DNA of 64,000 nucleotides from Bryum argenteum (taxonomy: Eukaryota > Streptophyta > Bryopsida > Bryales > Bryaceae): NCBI GenBank assembly GCA_037043015.1, contig CM073322.1, positions 16,875,601 through 16,939,600 on the forward strand. Reading direction: 5' to 3'. Below the pieces are notes generated by a model, which saw only the letters and a list, made by a program, of their open reading frames with translations, ran no database searches and was not told the origin of the DNA. Shown piece by piece: positions 25,920 through 37,967 of this stretch. A program made the position numbers and the translations under genes. The stretch's first letter is position 1; each line of letters opens with the position of its first letter.

Positions 25920-27100
25920 GATTCAATCCAACAATCACAAAAAAAAAATGTTATTCCAGTCGTGCAAGTGCTCCTCGAAGTTGGCACTTAAGATTCTGTA
26001 CTCAGTCACCAATTCGACAAAAGCGAGGGTACAAACAGTGTAAAGCTTTTTCCAGTCACAAAAACATGTTCTTCCAGAATCTTTACTCAGTTTTGATGCT
26101 CACTGTAACATCACCAAGGCGAGGTACAAACGGAATTGTTCACAAACAGCGAAAATGTTCACAAAGTGGCCGGAGAATGCGACAGAACGGCTTATTGCAA
26201 TGCACAGATCCAACTTTGATCCAAGTTGGTGCTCTCACCTGCTCGTAGGTGCAGGAAGATTAAATAAAAAGAGTTGTGCATGAGCAGAAGCGGCAGGACA
26301 TGAAACAGATCTCAAGTGACAATCATTTTGCCATAGTTTATGATAAAGCGTCAGAAAAACAAATGATACACATCTGTAATACTGCCACTTGTTGATGGAC
26401 CTGCAACAAGACTCGAACCTCCACAGCCCCCTGCCAAGGCCGCTGCAACCAGAAACCTGGCTCTCACTGCCATTCCGAAACCAGCTCCCTCAACATATTC
26501 AGCACTTCATCATGTACAAAATCGAAGCTTTCATTCTTACACCATGTGAGTTTCCCATCATTCTTGCACCGATTTTGTTACCCACGATGATTGGAAATGA
26601 TAATAATATTGAGGTGCAAACCACCTTGCAGGGGTACCGTGATTTTTGTATTATAAAAAAAGGAAGTGTGCTCAAAGCTCTGTACAGACCTCCAAGGGTC
26701 GGATTCTTTTATCCTGTCTCGACACGAAAACCAAAAAGGGGGAAAACGTAACTCGAATGGAAAACTGATACTTTTGGGGGGGGGGGGGGGGGTTGCAAGA
26801 CCCTGAGTGAGTGTTTTTTCGCAGAAACAAAAACCGCTAACGGTACCTCTGGGGTCTTGCAATAAAACCACCCTCGATCGCGATCGAGGATGGCAAAAAT
26901 TTTCACCTTCACCAACACCTTGACTTCGTTCCTGTGTCTGTTTGTTGTTGTATAATGCATGAGTTGTCTGCTTGGGCCTATAATACACGCTCACCAACTG
27001 GGTCGTCGATTCATGCCTCGGGATGGACTGTAAAAAAAAAAAAACGTTCTACAAAAATTGGCTTAGAAGCCAATGCGTGTGAGCAGTGGAGCTTGGTTGC
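25920..27100. other. Intergenic DNA downstream of the BBX gene
   Basis: Open frames at 25859-26248 and 26389-26751 have no recognisable domains and unlikely composition. A perfect palindrome CCTCGATCGCGATCGAGG lies near 26872-26889. Confidence 0.4.
26629..26851. mobile_element. Possible hAT-like MITE with a G17 run
   Basis: It begins CAGGGGTACCG and ends CGGTACCTCTG, matching 10 of 11 when inverted, in hAT style. The 8-bp flanks agree only weakly, so any target duplication has decayed. The interior has a run of about 17 G (26776-26792). Confidence 0.4.
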
Positions 27101-27103
27101 TTG

Positions 27104-28700
27104 CTAGCAAGTTGCGATTGCGGTGGGGGTGCGCTTCACGAAGCGGCCTTTCATGCGCGGGCGTCGCTCCGCGTTGAGCTTGCGGACCTCGTAACGGATG
27201 GTTTTGGAGAAGAGCCGGTTGCGTCGCTTCTCCTTGTAGCGCAGCACGCGCGCGTCGCGGTCCCCGTCCATGTCGGGCACCAGCCCTGCGTCGTCACTCT
27301 CGGCGGACGCCACTATCCAGGGATCCTCACGATCGGACCATGCTGCTAGCACGTCTGTCAAGTTGAGCTGCAGCGACAGTGGTTGTTTCTGTGCTGCTTC
27401 GTCCTCCCCTGCACACGATTGCAACATCGCCCTTGCTTCTTGCTTGATCCGCTCCGAATCCATCACGGTCTGTGAATTCTCGCTCGTTTGCGATGACTTC
27501 TGAGCGAAGAACTTCGCGAACGGTCCCGCCAGGAAATCACTGTGCGGACTCGTCGTCGGTTCCGTCGCTTTCATTGTGGATTGTGGTGCAACTGCAGAAC
27601 AAAATATCATAAAAACGTCAACACCGATTCTGACCCACATTTGGAATGTCGAACCGACAGTTGCTCATTCTGTAATCATGAAGCGAGTACCCTTCAGACT
27701 AGAACCACTCTCTTCAGCATGCTGATATGCGTTTCAACGATGTTGTTTTAAGAGTTATATGACATCACTTCATGCTTGTCGATATCGAAAACTAAGCAGG
27801 ACCAGATTTTGAACAGGAGATGCTGAATCGATGCATACCTGTAGTATCAGATGCACATCCGCTGTTGCTACTGTCGCTGCTGTAGTTGTTCTGCTCAAAA
27901 GAGTTTACGTCATTCTGAAGAGCCAGATCGAAGCTGAGGGCGAAGTCGTCGACGAATTGTATCTCCGGTACGAAGCTTTCGAGGCCGGGGATGTCACCGG
28001 GAAAGAAGAACGCATCATCAACCGGTGCGAGATCGACGTTTGTGTCCTCGGGGATATCGACGAAGTTACCAAGGCCGGCATCGGGGACGAGATGAAAGTG
28101 ATCATCAACATCAGCGTTCAGAGCCACGGTAGGCGAGCACAAAGCTGCTTTACCTTTGAAGAAGGGTGCCAACGAATCAGCCGAGTGGTCTCCTTCCCGA
28201 TCAGCAGCAAAATCCGAGCTCAAGTCAGACGCGGAGCAGCTAGGCGAAGAAGACTTCAAACTCATAGATGGAACCTCCTGGTTTCCGACGTCGACAACAT
28301 CATCAACATCCAAAAAATCGAAAAGCTCTAGCTCCGCCTCGAACGACTGACGACGATTATTGTCCTCCATGAGCTGATTCGACAACCGCGTGAGCTTCCG
28401 GAGGTGGTGCGAATACGGCCGACTAGACCGCTTCCGCTTACCAGAGCCATCCTCCGAGGGAACCAAGTGACCGTGCGAGATTGCTCGTGATTGCACCGTG
28501 CCATCTGGGCTGAGCCTGACGCGCTCGTGACGACGCGAGACCGCGTTCGCAGAGTGCACCTGAGTATCACAGCCCGTGCACAGGTGCGCTTCATCAGCCG
28601 CGCAGAACCAGATCGCGCCCTTCACACCACAGACGTCACACACTCGCGCCGCGCGCACCGCCACACAGCTCCCACTCTCATTCCCAACCACCGCTGCCAT
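27104..28700 (-). CDS. B-box / CCT zinc-finger regulator (CONSTANS-like)
   Basis: Exon 1 (28700-27839) and exon 2 (27591-27104) are joined by one GT-AG intron after the first base of a codon, giving 449 residues. One B-box lies near residues 19-62, starting [16 protein letters not shown] and continuing through CTGCD and the HSAN..RRHER zinc ligands. The middle is long and rich in Ser and Asp. A complete CCT domain (about 399-441), ending [11 protein letters not shown], closes the protein. B-box plus CCT proteins are nuclear transcriptional regulators of light and flowering or developmental timing. Having only one B-box is like the BBX14-17 (COL6/COL16) group, which also commonly has a single early intron. 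DNA or protein targets cannot be read from the sequence. The gene is intact. Confidence 0.92.
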
Positions 28701-31294
28701 CCTACACTCTCAAATTTATCGCTTACACAGTAAACTGATCGATTCCCGTTTCGTTTCGTAGCCTGCAGACAGACTGTTCCACTGTCGGTCGGTCAATCCG
28801 AAACCTCCGTTCGAACGCTATTGAAATGTCGACAAATTCAGAAACACAAATTGGAACCTGTACAGAGAATCTAACAGGCTGCTTTCAACATGGGAACTCA
28901 GGATCCCGAGTGTGCTAGTACTGGAGCTGCTGCTGCCTCGTTGATCTATCAAAGGAGAGGACGGTTCCAAGTAGCTGAGCGAGAGAAAGCGCATGGATGA
29001 TGAGGTTATAAAGCGGATGAGCATCCAGGGTGGAGGGGGTGAAGAAAAGCGAGGGGGTCCGCCCGGGCCGGGGCTGTGAATGCGAAAAGGTGATTGACAG
29101 TGGGCGAGGAGAAAGGGACCCACATGACTAAATTTTATTCCTTTTTGGGGCACATATTGAATATCATCGCAATGGACCCGGGGCGGGGACCCACTCACTA
29201 CCTAGTCTACAGCATGGAAACTGCAGCGGAATTAGCTACAGCACAAGATAGGGCTCGAGATCGATGAACACCTTTTTCTAATTTTATTCTAATCTCATTC
29301 AATGATGAGGTGCTATTCCGGGCCATTTGTTTTCACCATCAGCATTCCTAGTCCCCTGTCCGAGGTGGCCTCCGAGCTTTCAAGTCGGTGTTTTAGTGAT
29401 CTGATCTGGAAACAGCCGGTAACGCGACTGGGGACAGAATCTTTCTCCATCGCGTGTTGACGGAACGCTTGCTTACAAATCTTATTTTATCTTGTGATTC
29501 TACCCATAGATCGTCGGTTAACCGTAATCGCTTCAGTTACATTCGATCGATGAGCAGTAACTAAAAACTATGTACGTCGAGCTCTGCCACTAAGTAATTG
29601 TGGTGCACAGTGCACGACGCTTCTGCAAGGCCCAGCAGGTGCGGCATATGACCTGCAGGACAGTTTAAATTGATTTTCAAGTGCCTACTGAGCATTAGGG
29701 AACTCTGAATTCCGTTGACATGTCATTCCACTTACTATACTATTGATTTTGTTTTCAAATGCAATCTTGTCAATGCCAGGGGCCCCAGATGAACGCTTCT
29801 TGTTGAGGAAAATTCCTACGCCAAGTTGCACCTTTTTGTGCATAGATTTGAGCTCTTCGGGGTGGCGGCTGCCTTGTTTATGCATTTTTGTGTTTACTTG
29901 TTCAACAAATGTATCCCCAAAGTTCCGATTGACTTTCCCTTTTTTTGTTTGTTTGGATTCTCCTGAGCTTCGTGACACGATTGGTCCCATTATGCACTCA
30001 TATATGTGAACTTTTTTTTATTCTGTTTCTTTTCTTCTTGTTTGGGCACAAATGATTAGTTATAATCTCGATCTCATAAAGTCGAATATTGTCATAGAAA
30101 ATGGTGCACATTCTAGAGTAGAATGTGCCGAAGCAACTTATGGCAAGCGTGGGAAATACAATAATAAGATCATGTGAAATATGATGTTTAACCAATATTA
30201 CCCCATGATAGAGGTTTATTGCTAGAAAGGTCAATCAACATCAAAATGGAAACATTGGGCACTCTTAGAAGGGGGTGATAATTCATAAAAACGGAGAATG
30301 ATATCACAAGTACTAGTGTTACGTAGAAAAAATGAAATGGCATCGAAGATAACACCCAAAATGACAAAATTTCACTTTTTAGGAAGTCAAAATAGCCACT
30401 TGGACTCTCACCATTTCTAACAAACTCCCCACGGCACTTGGAATGTTGCGAATTCAAACAAACTCCCCCATGGCACTTGGAATATCGCCACTTGGGATAT
30501 CGCCAAATTTAACAAGTTCCCGATGGCACATCAGCACAGGCAAGACTTAAACACTTTTAACTCCGAACAAGTAATTACCTTTGTCACGAATACAGTTACT
30601 TACCAGCCAAATAAATGAAGGCAGGGAGCCCAGTGGCCGAGATAAGAGCCAGTCGAGGTTATCAGCTCAGCATAATCAAGTTCCACAGACAGACATGGTA
30701 GTGGCAGAGCAGTGGGGCGAAGAGAACCATGATCAAACCAGTCTGGAGCAGAGTCATAACTCAATACCACGCACGCCTGAAGTAACAACAAACGGAACAA
30801 TGCTGGATTGAAATCTATCTACAATAATTGCAGTGGGGGACTCACTGGCAACAAAGGAATTTTTCACATTTACGAATCGTTGCATGGGGGAATTTTACGC
30901 AGACGAGTCTTCATGGGTACGGATTAACTTACATTCCAGGGTGAAAGCAACAGTGAGGGGCCGAGCGGTGTGTCAGAAACTGGGAATGTCTACTACTACA
31001 GTACTGTAGTGCAGACGGAGTGATTTTATTCTGTCAATTGCATCATTCACTAATCGACAGCCACGGCGTTGGAGTGTTGCAATTGAGCACATGCATGGGT
31101 TGTGGAACCTCGTTCACACCGTGACCTGCAACCGCCCATGTGAGTCAGGGTCTCATCCCTATGACTGTTTTTAATGACGGGACTATGGATTGTCAAATCA
31201 TGGCTATAAGATGACTATCATTTTACTCTTAGTTGCTCTGGACAATATGTCACTACTTAGTTATAATCAATATGACTTTCATAATTATGAAAGC
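28701..31294. other. 5' flank of the BBX gene and intergenic DNA
   Basis: 28960-29200 is GC-rich promoter-proximal DNA. Beyond that no gene is supported. A 101-codon minus-strand frame (29685-29990) and a 76-codon plus frame (30581-30811) are hydrophilic but match no family I know. At about 30420-30530 a roughly 46-bp segment containing ATGGCACTTGGAAT is imperfectly repeated. Confidence 0.4.
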
Positions 31295-31418
31295 TTAACC
31301 CCTGAAGGTGAGCAGCCTCGGAAACACCCTCAAAACTGCACTCTTTCGATGCAAGATGTAATTTTTGAATATTGACAAGCTTTGAAATATGTAACTGTAG
31401 AGCCTAGTAGCTAACTTG

Positions 31419-31420
<2 letters not shown>

Positions 31421-31470
<50 letters not shown>
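31421..31470. repeat. (GATA)n tail of the SINE
   Basis: About twelve GATA units in a row. Other copies have only two to four, so this tail has expanded. Confidence 0.95.
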
Positions 31471-31592
31471 AACTCTGGTCTCATTCTAAGGGGCTAGCGT
31501 GAATGAAGTGTTCGTTCGTAATGCTTATTGCCCGATGGCCACTTGACAAGGGGAAATTGGAACAATACTACTTCCTCCTTTCGGGGGTGAAC

Positions 31593-32570
31593 ACTACACT
31601 AAATTTGATAATTAGTGTTAGATACACTAATTTACATAAACATGATATAGGGTAAGTGTCTGATACGGGTACCAAAAAGGACTGTCTTACTAAAACACTG
31701 CATTTTATGTTTCACTTATTGTGTGGTAGAAATTACACTTTTTCAATTCGCATGTATTCAATGATGGATTCATGAGAAACTTGTAATACTCCATGCAAAA
31801 TTGCATTGAGCAAGAAAAATCGAACAATTTTCATATTCCTTTTCATTCCTTTAGTCTTCAAAAAGGAATCTGTCTTAATTCCTTTTTGAGACAAAAGGAA
31901 CAATCCGGAATATCAATTTAAAGAAAAGTAGGTGACGAAGAAGAAATTTAGTTAAAACAAGATTAGAGTTATATCTATGTTTAATCTTAAATCCAGATTT
32001 GATGTTTTACTATATTTCCTTAATTATGAGAACTTTCAAAAATCAGCTATTTTTACACAACCTAAAAGGACTATGATTTCATAATATCTATGTCTTGAAA
32101 CTATATGAAATGCTCAATTATGAACTTAATAAAATGCATGAATATTTGTTTCAGTATAAAATCTTAAATTCATAGTCATTTTGCTACTATAATGTGAACA
32201 AGTGCTGAATATGATAAATTAGGAAAATATTCAATTTTTGAGTTTAACCTATAAATCACATGATTATTGTGTACCAACATGCCATCTATGACACCATGAA
32301 AGTTTTGTAATTTTCCAATATTTTTTTCCATTTCCAAAAGGACATTTTTCTAAAGTCCGGACAGTCCGGAAAAGGATACCCTGATTGGACACTTGCCCTA
32401 TAAGTTTTTACGGTTGTTCAATAATTTTGCCCACTATATTGCTCAAGATGGGGGTCCTTATATAGTATCAGAATCAATGCTCTTGGTAATTTTTTAAAAA
32501 CAAAAGTAAAAACTTATAACATTTTCAAATCTTATAATAATCTAACACTAATTATCAAATTTAGTGTAGT
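31593..32570. mobile_element. TIR element nested in the SINE
   Basis: Perfect inverted termini of about 30 bp lie at 31593-31622 and 32541-32570, beginning ACTACACTAAATTTGATAAT. The target boundary is ambiguous: the flanks allow a TA duplication around CACTAAATTT...AAATTTAGTG. The 978-bp interior is AT-rich and non-coding. The ends read CACTA/TAGTG, but a 3-bp duplication expected for CACTA elements is not obvious. Confidence 0.88.
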
Positions 32571-32867
32571 TTCTAGCTAGTTACTAGTGCCTTGAAGATG
32601 CTTGACATGGTACCCCCCACAAAGGACTTTGAGGTATCCATACAACAAGGTCCAAGGACCTCGCCATAGTTGGGTGGACTACGATGGTGAGCACCACGTC
32701 GGCATAGGGAGTAGAACCCACGACCTCCTCATTGGGGGCCATCAGCCCCAACCACCAAGCCAAGGCCTATGGTGCCTGCTAACTTGTACATGAACATGTA
32801 TACCAAAGCTCGGAATGATGCCAATTCCTCACCAATTGTGAGATCATAATGTTCAAAGTTGCAAAAT

Positions 32868-32869
<2 letters not shown>

Positions 32870-32905
<36 letters not shown>
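32870..32905. repeat. Poly-T tract, about 36 bp
   Basis: Homopolymer inside the inverted TTAA-element copy. Confidence 0.9.
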
Positions 32906-32910
<5 letters not shown>

Positions 32911-33533
32911 TTTTTTTGCATATGGTAGAATGGCAAAGTAATGTTTTGGTAGCAATTTGTGAAAAGAATTTGGACATGAGGCTCTTCAAATTTTTGTTCC
33001 TAGGTGAGTAAGGAATATGTCTATGCAAAACTTTTACCCTCATACGACCTATAAAACTCAAAGAAATGCTTGAGTTTTCACATGGATGTATACTAAAACT
33101 CAAATACAAAGGCCCATTTTCAAAAATAAAAAAGGCATGTAAAAGAATTACTGAATTGAAACTTCAAATAGTAAGATCATGTCTTACTACCTTTTCGACA
33201 TGTTAAGAAATGTAAACTTAAAAGAAAGTAAAATCTTTACTTTGGTGAATTTTTGAAGTTTCTGCTATTTAGTTCATTTTGGGCAGATTTTGAGAATAAA
33301 TGAGCATATACCGTAGTTTGGGTAGTTTTGGGCAAATTTCCTATAGCGTTGTCAAACTTTAACCTTAAATTTCTCCTAAAGTATGGGGAATTTTGAAGCA
33401 TAAGATGACTCATCAGAAAGGTATGGAAAAACTCAACAACCTTCAAAAGGTTTCAACTTCATTGAATCTAAAAATATTTATACGAATTCTGACCAAAGTC
33501 AATCTCGGGCCTCACTCACCCTGAGGGGGTCAA

Positions 33534-34424
33534 ATCCCTTGCAATGATATTGAAGTAAATTAGTGCATGTAACACTAATGAACAACTTTTATATAGTTTC
33601 ATTTATTTTTTTTTTGCTTTTGAACTCAAAATGAGACTAGAGACCCCAATTTTCAAAACTCCACAACCTAGAACTTACGAACAAAACCCCACTTAGATTT
33701 CTTTCTTTTTCTTGGGTAAGCGTGCATAGCAGCTACCAAGGAGGATGGAGGAGGGGTAATGAGCCCCCTAATTTTTTGATGTGCAGACATTAAATGCCAA
33801 GGAGTAGGCTTCCAAGGGTAACTTGGGGTCGCAGACCTCAAATTTGAATTCAAAATTATCAAAAACGACCTCGGGAGGTCTCCACGAATTCTAGGGTGCC
33901 TCCCTGGTAGCTGCCACGAACCATTGCCCCTTTTTCTTCATATAATGTAATGAACCCCACTTACATGGATGCGATGAATGATGTAACAGCATCTCCACAC
34001 GGAGCCATCGACCTTGGCTTTCAATCTTACGATCAGATTGAGTTCTAGACGACCACTTTTTGGTTATTTTTGTGCAACAATTGCAAGGAGTCATCATTTA
34101 GTTGATTGAATTTGATGTTGCTACTTTTGCATTGTGATTGATTGGTTGGAAAATACATGTTTTGCCTTTACGGAAGAAGACCCTAGGTTGGATTCCTGGA
34201 GTTTTGTGCCGGTAAGTAGACAATAGAGCTTCAAGGAACGCTTTCCATGCGCCGCTCGGAACAATCAAGGTAAAGCAAACACCCCAAACTTGCATCTTAG
34301 CAACTTGCTCATAAGGCAATCATGAAACTCTTGTGAAAAAGTATATTTTTGAATGTAATATCTAAATACGGTTTGTTCGAGTGTTCATGTAAGATTTTGT
34401 TTCTTTGTTTTCTTTGTAGAGAAT
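33534..34424. other. Non-coding stretch
   Basis: No gene or repeat recognised. Confidence 0.4.
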
Positions 34425-34428
34425 TTAA

Positions 34429-34781
34429 CCTTTAAATGCCCAAGGAAGCCGAAGGAGCTTGTTTCTAGCAGGATCTGCTTTGTAGCTCTCAATGTACTCA
34501 ACTTTTCACTTAGAATATTGTGTCAAATTGGTCACCTTCATGTGATGCATTCAAGAAGTGAAATTTTACAATATTAGAATTCAAATCACAATTTGTATGA
34601 GTGATTTTGTGCTTTGAAAGGATTGTGGTAGGTAGGTTGGGGTTGTATATAACCTTGTAGGAGGTTGCAAGCTCATCATTCATTGGTTCTTTTATGATGC
34701 CCGAGTTCAGAAAGTGCACTATTCATGATGTTCAAAAGATGTTGTGATCTAATTTTAGGCTGCCCTTTTTGGACCCCACGG
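34429..34781. mobile_element. TTAA-type element, tandem copy A (right end lost)
   Basis: It begins after TTAA (34425-34428) with CCTTTAAATGCCC. Its body is nearly identical to copy B, but its right terminal repeat is missing: the sequence goes from GGACCCCACGG straight into the TTAA of copy B. Confidence 0.75.
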
Positions 34782-34785
34782 TTAA

Positions 34786-35147
34786 CCCTTAAATGCCCAA
34801 GCAAGCCCGAGGGGCTTGATTGCAACACAATCTTCCCTGTAGCTCTCATTGTACTCAACTTTTCACGTATATTTTGATGTCAAATTGGTCACCTTCTTGT
34901 GATGCATTCAAAAAGTGAAATTTTACAATTCAAATCACAATTTGTATGACTGATTTTGTACTTTGAAAGGATTGTGGTAGGTAGGTTGGGGTTGTACATG
35001 ACCTTGTAGGAGGTTGCAAGCTCATCATTGATTGGTCCATTCATGATGCCCAAGGTCAAAAAGTGCACTATTCATGATGCCCGAGTCCAAAAGATGCTCT
35101 GATCCAATTTTGGGCTGCCCATTTTTGACCCCATGGGCATTAAAGGG
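34786..35147. mobile_element. TTAA-type element, tandem copy B
   Basis: Termini CCCTTAAATGCCC / GGGCATTAAAGGG match at 12 of 13 positions, with TTAA on both sides (34782-34785 and 35148-35151). It is 362 bp and non-coding. An inverted relative lies at 60472-60770. Confidence 0.82.
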
Positions 35148-35151
35148 TTAA

Positions 35152-37020
35152 ATCAGGTATAGTTTTTGAAATGGTGTTGTATCTCTAGAGACGCCCATGA
35201 GCAATCCCATTTCCACAAGTCTTTATTATATGTTTTCATAAATACTAATAGATCTTCATTACTTCACACACTTGACTAATGTGGCTTGTGAAATTCATAG
35301 TTCACGAGTGCTCTTGCACTTTTCGGGAATTAGCCCTAATGAGTAAGTAGAATTTTGAAACTCCCTAATATCATTCCAAATGAATCCTTTTACTACGCTT
35401 GTTTGTTTCTCTACATGTATTATCATAGACTTCTTTAATTTTTCAACGCAACAAGTTCTATCCCAATTTAGGATTAACCATACACACATCTACAAAACGA
35501 CAATAAGTGATAAAATTAAAAAAAATTTACCAAGTTATTAGAGTTCCCAATTACTCTCTAGTTTTCATTAATGTAATAAACATTGACTCCCAACCAATCC
35601 TTTGTTTTCCAAAATAAAAAACCCATGTCTCCCAACCACGCAAGCAAATGATGCATTGACATGCTTTTAATTACCATCTCCAAATTTACTTCTTCACAAG
35701 AAATGACCTTTTGAGCTTTTTTTCCTACTTACACCAACAAGACGTCTAAGCACACAACACTTTTAATTTAATACATTATCTTCACAAGTGCACAACCCCA
35801 ATAAGAAAAAAACAACAAGTACAACTATTTCCGTGGAGAATCACACCAAAGTTGAAGTACTAGTCATTCTCCAAACCTAACGTTTTCCCAAAAGTAGAAC
35901 ATTTCTCAATCCATACAAAAAAATAATCCTTGGGAGCGATTAAAAACAATAAAAAGAGAATAACCCAACAATAACAACCCAACAATAGATGCAACCCATT
36001 TGTACCAAGGTTAGGAGGCATCACAATTTTTTTTAATTTTTTGTTTTTAACCTTTGAAAAGTGCTATGTACGGTTCTATAAATATATAATTTTTGGCAAG
36101 ACTGTAGTATTTGGCAAAGTAGAGTGGCATTAAATAAGCAAGGGGTAGGGTATACTTTATAGGTGTTGATTTTTTATTTATTTTTCCTTGGTTGTAGGAT
36201 ATGAGGAAAAAGGACGACGAAAAAAGGTGGTGACAGGATGGAAGGGGATAGGACTATAGGGGGGGGGGGCCTGAAAAAGAAAAGGAATCATTAAGGATGT
36301 GGGTTTGGGGGACTTAAAAGATGGCAATGATTTCATGTTTGAACCATGTTACCATTGTCAGAGGGGGGGTCTTAAAAGCATTGTTGTAAGTAAGTAAGTA
36401 AAAAACAAAAGGAAGTAAGTTTGAAATTGGGGTTTGGGGGAAAAAAAAAAGGAGAAAAAAAGAAGAGGGAAGGGGCATAAAAAGCCAAAAGCTCCGGGGA
36501 AAGGATTATTCTGACACATTAGTGATCATTGCCCACCCTACATTACCTATACTATTTTTCTTTCTTGCAACCCCCTATAACCGTTTTTTTCCATTTAAAA
36601 AAAATAAAATTAAAAATATTTTGCTTCTTCAACCAATCGATGTTTTTCTTTTCTTTTTGGATTTTTTTTCCTCTTTCAACCCCTATCACCATTTTTATTT
36701 TTTTATTTTTTATTTTTTGGGTTTTTCTAACCAATTGATGTTTTAGTTTTTTGTTTTCTTTTTTAGTAATTTTTTGTTTGGGACTTGTGATTTGCCTCCT
36801 CTTGGGTAGCGGGGGATTCTATTCCTGGGGGCCCCTTTGAGTGTCAATATCCAGTTGCTCTACTTTTGTGGGATTTTTTCTTCTTTTTTAGGATTGATTT
36901 TAATGAATCCAAAGACTATGTACCAACTTTGTATGAGGAAAAAGAATTTCTTTTCCTTAAATAGTGACCTTGTAATTTCAATGAAACTTGCCCCCAAGAA
37001 GCAAGATTTAAGTTGGATTT
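35152..37020. other. AT-rich, low-complexity DNA
   Basis: No gene. 36230-36480 has purine-rich G and A runs and a GTAA microsatellite. 36560-36780 is T-rich with short imperfect repeats of CCAAT(C/T)GATGTTTT. Confidence 0.5.
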
Positions 37021-37034
37021 TGACCCATTGAGAT

Positions 37035-37391
37035 AGATAGATAGAAACTCCGGTCCCTTTCTAAGGGGCCGGCGTGAATGAAGTGTCTGTTCGTAATGCT
37101 AATATCCCGATGACCACCGGACAAGGGGAAATTGGAACAATACTACTTCCCCCTCTCGAGGGTGGACACTATAACTACGCTAGTTTCTAGCCTAGTTACT
37201 AATGCCTTGAAGATACTTGACATAGTATCCCCCCAAAGGGCTTTGAGGTATCCATACAACAAGGTCCAAAGACCCCCCACAATAGTTGGGTGGACTATAA
37301 TGGAGAGCACCACGCCGACATGGGAAATAGAACTCACGACCTCCTCATTGGGGGCTTAAGCCCTAACCACCAAGCCAAGGCTTGTGGTGCC
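37035..37391 (-). mobile_element. tRNA-derived SINE, copy 3 (full length)
   Basis: The best reference copy. It lies between perfect 14-bp target duplications TGACCCATTGAGAT at 37021-37034 and 37392-37405. On the minus strand the head starts about GCACCACAAGCCTTGGC, with A-box-like TTGGCTTGGTGG (near 37368-37379) and B-box-like GAGTTCTATTTCC (near 37323-37335), spaced as in tRNA genes. The body is unrelated to tRNA, and the tail is TATC repeats. Length is 357 bp. Confidence 0.93.
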
Positions 37392-37405
37392 TGACCCATT
37401 GAGAT

Positions 37406-37846
37406 TTAAAGGACATGCAACTAGTGAAGGACCATGTGTTTGTTTGGTCTAGGGATATCATTGCAAACGATTTAGATCGGAAAAAAACTTCGAGGTGGAA
37501 AGATTTTTAAGAATTCATCATGAAAATACTCTTGTGTAATAGAAATTATGAAAGTAAAATTCTTGGTGCTTGCAATAGTGAAAATATGCTATAGATTTAT
37601 AACTTTGAGAGTCAACAACCCCTACAATAGGAGGAATGATGAAGCATGAGTAGAGTGATTAGAAATATAGGAAAACTTTATTGTTTTGGCCTAATAGTCA
37701 AGTAGATTTAAACTTGATCGAAGGCGAAATTAGAATCTACTCCGTTTGTCTTGAAATGATAAATCTATAGTGCAAAATTTGTTGGATTAAGGTGAATGTG
37801 GATATTTAAGGGCCTCAGTGTGGCTGGATGCAAAGCTCTCACTAAA
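37406..37846. other. Non-coding stretch
   Basis: Nothing recognised. Confidence 0.4.
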
Positions 37847-37861
37847 AGCTTTGCAATGATA

Positions 37862-37952
37862 GATGGATAGACACTCCGGTCCCATTCTAAGGGGCCGGCT
37901 AAATGAAGTGTCCGTTCGTAATGCTAATAACCCCATGCCCACTGGACAAGGG
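37862..37952 (-). mobile_element. tRNA-derived SINE, copy 4 (3' fragment)
   Basis: Only the tail-proximal 91 bp are present. Perfect 15-bp target duplications AGCTTTGCAATGATA flank it at 37847-37861 and 37953-37967. It therefore inserted as a 5'-truncated unit rather than being eroded later. Confidence 0.9.
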
Positions 37953-37967
37953 AGCTTTGCAATGATA

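Larger units (their letters stand above)
31421..32777 (-). mobile_element. tRNA-derived SINE, copy 2, split by a TIR element
   Basis: The SINE runs from its TATC tail (GATA run 31421-31470) to its tRNA-like head at the right. Perfect 11-bp target duplications GCTAACTTGTA flank it at 31410-31420 and 32778-32788. On the minus strand an A-box-like TTGGCTTGGTGGT and a B-box-like GGGTTCTACTCCC are present. The body is interrupted between 31593 and 32570; the two halves align with continuous copies at 4336 and 37035. Confidence 0.9.
31299..33529. mobile_element. TTAA-type element (outermost of a three-level nest)
   Basis: The left end is TTAA (31295-31298) followed by CCCCTGAAGG. The right end CTGAGGGGG is followed by TCAA (33530-33533). 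Sequence just inside the left end (CACTCTTTCGATGCAAGATG) and through 32790-33480 matches the 24855-25712 element in inverse orientation. A SINE with its own target duplication interrupts it at 31421-32777. Confidence 0.7.

Noticed and set aside
26395..26430. GGTTCGAGTC on the minus strand, a perfect RNA polymerase III B-box
   Set aside because: The flanking bases do not form a T-arm or cloverleaf, and no A-box lies at the right distance, so no tRNA gene or SINE is called.
29685..29990. 101-codon minus-strand frame
   Set aside because: Hydrophilic and possibly coding in composition, but there is no recognisable family, splice context or conserved motif to support it.
30581..30811. 76-codon plus-strand frame
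   Set aside because: Polar low-complexity peptide without family resemblance or promoter evidence.
31593..32570. Assignment of the nested TIR element to the CACTA superfamily
   Set aside because: The ends read CACTA/TAGTG, but the terminal match is far longer than usual and a 3-bp duplication cannot be shown; a TA duplication fits equally well, so the superfamily is left open.
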